Assembly (NCBI GenBank): GCA_022701845.1
Contig: JAKONS010000083.1
Span: 1-18,266 of the forward strand
DNA length: 18,266 nt
Direction: 5' to 3'
Origin: Burkholderiaceae bacterium
GTDB taxonomy: Bacteria > Pseudomonadota > Gammaproteobacteria > Burkholderiales > Burkholderiaceae
Shown here: positions 14,511 through 18,266 of the stretch, one piece after another
Layout: the number at the start of each line of letters is the position of its first letter
How positions within the stretch are numbered: the first letter of the stretch is position 1
Program-made: the position numbers and the translations under genes
Notes under the pieces: model-generated
Told to the model about the DNA's origin: nothing
Database searches by the model: none
Seen by the model: the letters and a program-made list of their open reading frames with translations, nothing else

Positions 14511-14810
14511 TCAGGTGGCGGCGGTGTCGGCCGGAGCGCCGGGCGCGGCGTCCACCGCGTCCAGGCCATGGACCTGGCGCGACAGGTCGAACAGCTTGGC
14601 CTTCTTGGCGTAGTAGCGGTCGATGCGCCACTCGTGCAGGATCGCCATGGCGAGCTCGAACGACTTCAGGTCCAGCTCGTACAGGCCGGCCAGCTTGAAG
14701 GAGGAGTCGGTCTCGGACTCCAGCGCCATCACCAGGCTGGCCAGGGTTTTGGACGATTCGGAGGTGGGGTCGTGCTTGAGCAGGCGGCGGGCGGTCTTGA
14801 TGGCATTCAT
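14511..14810 (-). CDS. Conserved-looking hypothetical protein, 99 residues
   Basis: I cannot assign a function. The product is small, soluble and mostly helical, with no signal peptide or membrane segment: MNAIKTARRLLKHDP, then SKTLASLVMALESE, then LYELDLKSFELAMAILHEWRIDRYYAKKAKL, ending in an Ala/Pro-rich tail (residues 87-99). Mixed charged and aromatic residues in a coherent pattern argue that it is a real gene rather than a GC-rich shadow. The ATG at 14810 opens the only sensible frame, though no strong ribosome-binding site is visible. Its upstream region contains a candidate Pho box (14877-14894), suggesting induction on phosphate starvation. It lies between ldhA and another small gene on the same strand but is separated by gaps from both. 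Confidence 0.75.
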   Translation of the reverse strand: MNAIKTARRLLKHDPTSESSKTLASLVMALESETDSSFKLAGLYELDLKSFELAMAILHEWRIDRYYAKKAKLFDLSRQVHGLDAVDAAPGAPADTAAT

Positions 14811-14876
14811 GGGCGAGGGATCGAGCGGACTCGTTCAGGGAAACCCCCTACCCTAGCCCCCCGCGACAGCCTTTTG

Positions 14877-14894
14877 ATGACAGCCCGATGACAT
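14877..14894 (-). promoter_or_regulatory. Candidate Pho box (PhoB-binding site) upstream of the 99-residue gene
   Basis: On the minus strand the sequence is ATGTCAT-CGGG-CTGTCAT: two seven-base repeats in 11-base register, as in the PhoB consensus (CTGTCAT, four bases, CTGTCAT). One repeat is perfect and the other differs at one base. A further CTGTCGC (14863-14869) lies slightly out of register. The spacer is GC-rich rather than the usual AT-rich. The site directly abuts the stop codon of the 74-residue gene and lies 67 bp before the start of the 99-residue gene. Confidence 0.55.
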
Positions 14895-15119
14895 TTAGCC
14901 GGCGGCCGGCACCGGCCCGTCGTCGAGCTCGGGTGCGATCTTCCACAGGGCCACCAGGCCGCATTCGAAGGCCTCGCGGTAGCTGCGGTAGATGTCGGCG
15001 CTCTCGATCAGCTTGCGGTATTCGTGCGCGGCGCCCACCGACTCGAGCAGCACCCAGTGGAAGGTCTGGGCGCTGTGGCGTTCGACGGTGAGTGCGATGC
15101 GGGGTGGGGTGCGGGACAT
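14895..15119 (-). CDS. Small hypothetical protein, 74 residues
   Basis: I do not recognise this protein. It is short, soluble and mixed alpha/beta in appearance: a strand-like start (RIALTVERHSAQTFHWVLLES), then a helical half (HEYRKLIESADIYRSYREAFECGLVALWKI) ending in an acidic tail (PELDDGPVPAAG). There is no signal peptide or membrane segment. The ATG at 15119 (MSRTPPRIAL) is preferred over an in-frame ATG 54 bases upstream, whose added residues are alanine-rich and look non-coding. It lies 57 bp downstream of the GntR gene on the same strand, so co-transcription with it is possible. The reading frame keeps tryptophan, tyrosine and histidine in sensible places, which supports it as real. 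Confidence 0.7.
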   Translation of the reverse strand: MSRTPPRIALTVERHSAQTFHWVLLESVGAAHEYRKLIESADIYRSYREAFECGLVALWKIAPELDDGPVPAAG

Positions 15120-15176
15120 GGGGGCGCATTCTCGCGCCGCCGCGTGACGGTTCGATGCCGCCGCCGCAGCCATGCG

Positions 15177-15953
15177 TCAGACGCCGGCGCCGCCCGGTGC
15201 ACGCCCGGCCCGCTGCGCCATGTGCACCTGGTGCAGCGTGATTTTGTGCACCTCGGCCTGGCTGGACTCGATATGCGCGCGCAGCAGCATCGCCGCCTGG
15301 GCGCCGCGCTTGGTGAGGATGGCCGAGAGGATCTGGCCATGCTCCTGGTAGGCGGCATCGATGCGCGGCAGGCGGGTGAAATCGAGCCGCCGGATGATGC
15401 GGATGCGCCCGGTCACCTCGCGGTGCACCCGCGCGATCTCGTCGTTGCCGGCGGCCGCGACGATGTCGCAGTGGAACGCCTCGTCCCACGCCGCCACGTC
15501 GACCGCGTTGCGGCTGCGCTCCTCGGGCGGCGCCAGCCAGCGGTGCGCCAGGGCGTCCAGCAGCGCATGGCCCGGCGTGCGGCCGGCCTCGCACAGCCGG
15601 TGCACCGCCGTCACTTCCAGCACCCGGCGCAGTTCGTAGAGCTGTTCGAAACGCGCGAAGTCGAACGGCCGCACCCGCCAGCCGCTGCGAAACAGCACCT
15701 CGACATAGCCCTCCTCCTGCAGCCGGTACAGCGCCTGGCGCACCGGTGTGCGCGACACGCCCAGCTGCTCGGCGATCTCGTTCTCGGTGAAGCGGTCGCC
15801 GGGCACCCGGCGAAAGCAGGCGATGTCTTGCTGCACCCGGGTGTAGACCTCCTCGGCGCGCCGGCCGAGCGCCTGCGCCGCCGCCGTCGCCGCGCCGTCG
15901 GGTATCGGCATCGATGGGGGCATCGGCGGCATGGGCGCGGGCGGGCAGGGCAT
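15177..15953 (-). CDS. GntR-family transcriptional regulator, FCD type (second)
   Basis: With the ATG at 15953 the protein has 258 residues. A Met/Pro-rich N-terminal stretch is followed by a winged helix-turn-helix (about residues 33-97; ENEIAEQLGVSRTPVRQALYRLQEEGYV at 57-84) and an FCD ligand-binding domain (about 105-235) with metal-binding residues Asp157 and His161 in WDEAFH, His205 and His227 in LLRAHI. The start is uncertain: candidates lie at 15953, inside the MPPMPP run, and at 15911, and none has a clear ribosome-binding site. A longer frame to 16070 would overlap the divergent transporter start and is not favoured. It is divergent from the AmpG-like gene across 73 bp and may control it, or the small genes downstream. 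Effector unknown. Confidence 0.92.
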   Translation of the reverse strand: MPCPPAPMPPMPPSMPIPDGAATAAAQALGRRAEEVYTRVQQDIACFRRVPGDRFTENEIAEQLGVSRTPVRQALYRLQEEGYVEVLFRSGWRVRPFDFARFEQLYELRRVLEVTAVHRLCEAGRTPGHALLDALAHRWLAPPEERSRNAVDVAAWDEAFHCDIVAAAGNDEIARVHREVTGRIRIIRRLDFTRLPRIDAAYQEHGQILSAILTKRGAQAAMLLRAHIESSQAEVHKITLHQVHMAQRAGRAPGGAGV

Positions 15954-15976
15954 GGCGACGATGTTAGCCAGGGCGA

Positions 15977-15999
15977 TGGCGCCGCACGGCTTGGCGCCA
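15977..15999. promoter_or_regulatory. Inverted repeat in GntR / AmpG-like divergent promoter region
   Basis: TGGCGCC (15977-15983) and GGCGCCA (15993-15999) form seven-base inverted arms nine bases apart. The right arm lies within a ten-base palindrome, TTGGCGCCAA (15991-16000), followed by the locally AT-rich ATAAT. The pair could be an operator for the adjacent GntR protein or a hairpin in the transporter leader; the GC-rich arms make chance occurrence fairly likely. Confidence 0.4.
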
Positions 16000-16026
16000 A
16001 TAATGGGCGGCTCTCGCTCGTCCGCC

Positions 16027-17397
16027 ATGCCGCCCGCCACTTCCGCCCCCTCCTCCTCGCACGCCGACACCCCCGCCGCTGCGCGCCCGTCCTGGTGGCA
16101 GGCGTTGCGGGTCTACGGCGAACCGGCCAGCCTGCGCATGCTGGCGCTGGGCTTCTCCTCGGGCCTGCCGCTGCTGCTGGTGCTGGGCACCTTCAGTTTC
16201 TGGCTGCGCGAGGCGTCGATCGACCGATCCTCCATCGGCCACCTCAGCTGGATCGGCCTGGCCTACGCCTTCAAGTGGGTGTGGTCGCCGCTGGTCGACC
16301 GGCTGCCGCTGCCGTGGCTGAGCCGCGGCCTGGGCCAGCGCCGCGCCTGGCTGCTGCTGTCGCAGTGCGCGGTGGCCGCGGGCCTGGCCGGCATGGCGCT
16401 CGGCGACCCGTACCGGTCGCTGCAGCCGGTGGTGTGGTGCGCGCTGGCGGTGGCGTTCGCCTCGGCCACGCAGGACATCGCGCTCGACGCCTTCCGCATC
16501 GAATCGGCCGGTGCCGAGCGCCAGGCGGCCCTGGCCGCCACCTACCAGACCGGCTACCGGCTGGCCATGATCTGGGCCGGCGCCGGCGTGCTGGCGCTGG
16601 CGGCCTATGCCGAACTGGGCGGCGCGCCGGGCTACCAGCCGGCGGCCTGGCGCTTCGCCTACGGCGTCATGGCGGCCTCGATGGCGGTCGGCATCGCCAC
16701 CACGCTGCTGTCGGCCGAGCCCGCGCCGCGCCCGCCGGCCGCCGCCCGCAGCGCCGGCGAATGGCTGCGCGGCACGCTGGTCGAACCGTTCGCCGACTTC
16801 CTGCGGCGCTACGGCAGCCGGGCGCTGCTGGTGCTGGCGCTGATCGCCGTCTACCGCATCAGCGACGTGGTGATGGGCATCATGGCCAACCCGTTCTATG
16901 TGGACATGGGCTACACCAAGGCCGAGGTGGCCACCGTCACCAAGCTCTACGGCGTGGTGATGACCCTGGTCGGCGCCTTCGCCGGCGGCGCGCTGGCGAT
17001 GCGCCTGGGCGTGCTGCGGGTGCTGATGCTGGGCGCGGTGCTGTCGGCGGCCACCAACCTGCTGTTCGCCTGGCTGGCCACCCGCGGCCACGACCTCACC
17101 GGCCTGGTGCTGGTGGTGGCGGCCGACAACCTGGCCGGCGGCATCGCCACCTCGGCCTTCGTGGCCTATCTGTCGGGGCTCACCAACCTGCGCTATTCGG
17201 CTACGCAATACGCGCTGTTCAGCTCGCTGATGCTGGTGCTGCCGAAGTTCATCGCCGGCTTCTCGGGCGATGTCGTCGACCGCTTCGGCTACGGCCCGTT
17301 CTTCGTCGGCACCGCGCTGCTCGGCCTGCCGGTGCTGGCCCTGGTGGCGCTGGCGCGGCGGGCCACCCCGGTGGCCAAGCCGCATCCGTTTACCTAA
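16027..17397 (+). CDS. AmpG-like MFS transporter (PAT family)
   Basis: This is an inner-membrane major-facilitator protein related to AmpG, the permease that brings anhydro-muropeptides from the periplasm into the cytoplasm for cell-wall recycling. It has 456 residues and about twelve membrane segments. AmpG-type features are LRMLALGFSSGLPLLLVLGTFSFWLRE after a short polar N-terminus, the motif YAFKWVWSPLVDRLPLPWL, the ASATQDIALDAFRIE segment, GYRLAMIWAGAG, and SGLTNLRYSATQYALFSS near the C-terminus. The ATG at 16027 is preferred over 15931 because the longer form would run into the GntR gene and add non-homologous residues; no strong ribosome-binding site is seen. No ampD or beta-lactamase gene is nearby. 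Role in muropeptide uptake is inferred from the family; other PAT members transport different compounds. Confidence 0.9.
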   Translation: MPPATSAPSSSHADTPAAARPSWWQALRVYGEPASLRMLALGFSSGLPLLLVLGTFSFWLREASIDRSSIGHLSWIGLAYAFKWVWSPLVDRLPLPWLSRGLGQRRAWLLLSQCAVAAGLAGMALGDPYRSLQPVVWCALAVAFASATQDIALDAFRIESAGAERQAALAATYQTGYRLAMIWAGAGVLALAAYAELGGAPGYQPAAWRFAYGVMAASMAVGIATTLLSAEPAPRPPAAARSAGEWLRGTLVEPFADFLRRYGSRALLVLALIAVYRISDVVMGIMANPFYVDMGYTKAEVATVTKLYGVVMTLVGAFAGGALAMRLGVLRVLMLGAVLSAATNLLFAWLATRGHDLTGLVLVVAADNLAGGIATSAFVAYLSGLTNLRYSATQYALFSSLMLVLPKFIAGFSGDVVDRFGYGPFFVGTALLGLPVLALVALARRATPVAKPHPFT

Positions 17398-17448
17398 CTT
17401 TACGGCCCCTACAACCCCCGCAGCCACCGGCCGCAGGAGGATGCCCCC

Positions 17449-18168
17449 ATGCCCAGTCCCCAACTCCTGATGATCGAAGACGACACCCGCCTGGCCCAGA
17501 TGGTCGGCGAGTACCTTTCCCAATCCGGTTTCGGCTTCACCCATGCCGGCACCGCCGGCGAGGGCCTGCAGAAGCTGCAGGGCGAGCACGCGTCCCATCC
17601 GCCCGACCTGGTCATCCTCGACCTGATGCTGCCCGACATGGACGGTCTCGACGTCTGCCGCCGCATTCGCGGGCTATCCGGCCAGATGGCGCAGGTGCCG
17701 GTGCTGATGCTCACCGCCAAGGGCGATCCGATGGACCGCATCATCGGCCTGGAGCTGGGCGCCGACGACTACCTGCCCAAGCCCTTCGAGCCGCGCGAGC
17801 TGCTGGCACGCATTCGCGCCATCCTGCGCCGCCGCAGCGAGGGTCCGTCCGGCGCCGCACGCACCCTGCAGTTCGGCTCGCTCGAGATCGACCGCGACGC
17901 GCGCACGGTGACGGTCGCCGGCCAGCATGCCGAAGTCACGTCCTACCAGTTCGACCTGCTGGTGGCGCTGGCCGAGCGCGCCGGACGGGTGCTGACGCGC
18001 GACCAGATCATGGAGGCCGTGCGCGGCCGCGAACTCGAAGCCTTCGACCGCTCGATCGACGTCCATATGGGCCGCATCCGCGCGGCCATCGAGGTAGACG
18101 CCAAGAACCCGAAAAGAATCCTGACGGTGCGCGGTGTCGGCTACGTGTTCGCCAAGCAGCAAGACTAG
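17449..18168 (+). CDS. OmpR-family response regulator
   Basis: This is a DNA-binding regulator switched by phosphorylation, of 239 residues. The receiver domain (about 5-122) has the acidic pair Asp11-Asp12, phospho-acceptor Asp58 in VILDLMLPDMDG, Thr89 in LMLTAK and Lys111 in YLPKPF. The winged-helix DNA-binding domain (about 138-236) contains EVTSYQFDLLVALAERAGRVLTRDQIME and ends KRILTVRGVGYVFAK, as in OmpR/RstA proteins. AGGAGG lies eight bases before the ATG at 17449, a strong ribosome-binding site. It starts 51 bp after the AmpG-like gene and is followed after four bases by a histidine kinase gene, so regulator and kinase form one operon. Whether the transporter belongs to the same transcript is open. 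Confidence 0.96.
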   Translation: MPSPQLLMIEDDTRLAQMVGEYLSQSGFGFTHAGTAGEGLQKLQGEHASHPPDLVILDLMLPDMDGLDVCRRIRGLSGQMAQVPVLMLTAKGDPMDRIIGLELGADDYLPKPFEPRELLARIRAILRRRSEGPSGAARTLQFGSLEIDRDARTVTVAGQHAEVTSYQFDLLVALAERAGRVLTRDQIMEAVRGRELEAFDRSIDVHMGRIRAAIEVDAKNPKRILTVRGVGYVFAKQQD

Positions 18169-18172
18169 CCCC

Positions 18173-18266
18173 GTGACGGTCGCCGTGAAGGACTCCCTGC
18201 AGCGCCGCTCCCGTGCGCTCTGGCGCATGGGCCAGCGCCTGTATGTACGGATCTGGCTGGCGGTGG
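18173..18266 (+). CDS. Sensor histidine kinase, N-terminal fragment (cut by window end)
   Basis: Only about 31 codons are present. GTG at 18173 follows the response-regulator stop by four bases. The peptide starts with basic and polar residues and ends MGQRLYVRIWLAV, the usual entry into the first membrane helix of RstB/EnvZ-type kinases. A second GTG four codons later is an alternative start. Kinase identity rests on position after the regulator and on this N-terminal pattern, since all catalytic boxes lie outside the window. Confidence 0.75.
   Translation, partial: MTVAVKDSLQRRSRALWRMGQRLYVRIWLAV

Noticed and set aside
15024..18176. Open frame of 1050 residues on the plus strand
   Set aside because: It passes antisense to the second GntR gene and out of frame through the AmpG-like and response-regulator genes; its composition is noise from high GC.
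1..18266. tRNA, rRNA, CRISPR arrays, insertion sequences, attachment sites
   Set aside because: No cloverleaf-like sequence, regularly spaced repeats, transposase or integrase, or terminal inverted repeats were recognised on reading.

Overview
This window is very GC-rich and densely packed with bacterial protein-coding genes. I see no tRNA, rRNA, CRISPR array or insertion sequence. The gene content suggests a betaproteobacterium of the order Burkholderiales, probably near Comamonadaceae: a Bug-type periplasmic binding protein, a pyrE/exonuclease III divergent pair, a YeiH/YeiE-like pair and typical protein sequences. The genus cannot be fixed from the sequence alone. No stretch longer than about 200 bases lacks a gene.

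Layout. (1) 1-1224 (-): methylmalonate-semialdehyde dehydrogenase, cut by the window edge. (2) 1359-2879: pyrE (-) and exonuclease III (+), diverging with only 12 bp between their start codons. (3) 2916-8389: a catabolic locus. A Bug solute-binding protein and a GntR/FCD regulator run leftward. An RraA-type aldolase, an FMN-dependent 2-hydroxyacid dehydrogenase and an NADP-type alpha-ketoglutarate-semialdehyde-like dehydrogenase run rightward. The short divergent promoter region contains a palindrome that is a good candidate operator for the GntR protein. (4) 8507-10711: a YeiH-family membrane protein (-) and a divergent LysR regulator (+) with a T-N11-A palindrome between them. (5) 10769-11561: a lower-GC module, made of a Fic-domain AMP-transferase (+) and, tail-to-tail with it, a 54-residue ORF (-) carrying a motif that resembles the Fic-inhibiting helix. 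(6) 11558-14313 (-): D-lactate dehydrogenase followed by lactate permease, joined by a 4-bp ATGA overlap; a second ATGA overlap joins the permease to the 54-residue ORF. (7) 14511-15119 (-): two small unknown genes with a candidate Pho box between them. (8) 15177-17397: a second GntR/FCD regulator (-) diverging from an AmpG-like MFS transporter (+). (9) 17449-18266 (+): an OmpR-type response regulator and the start of its histidine kinase.

How they work together. Region 3 reads as one regulated unit: uptake protein, regulator, hydroxyacid oxidation, C-C cleavage of a 2-oxo acid, then oxidation of an aldehyde. The substrate is not known. Region 6 handles lactate transport and interconversion with pyruvate. 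The most unusual signal is region 5: a Fic toxin candidate with no room for the usual upstream antitoxin and a possible antitoxin encoded on the opposite strand, coupled to the lactate operon.
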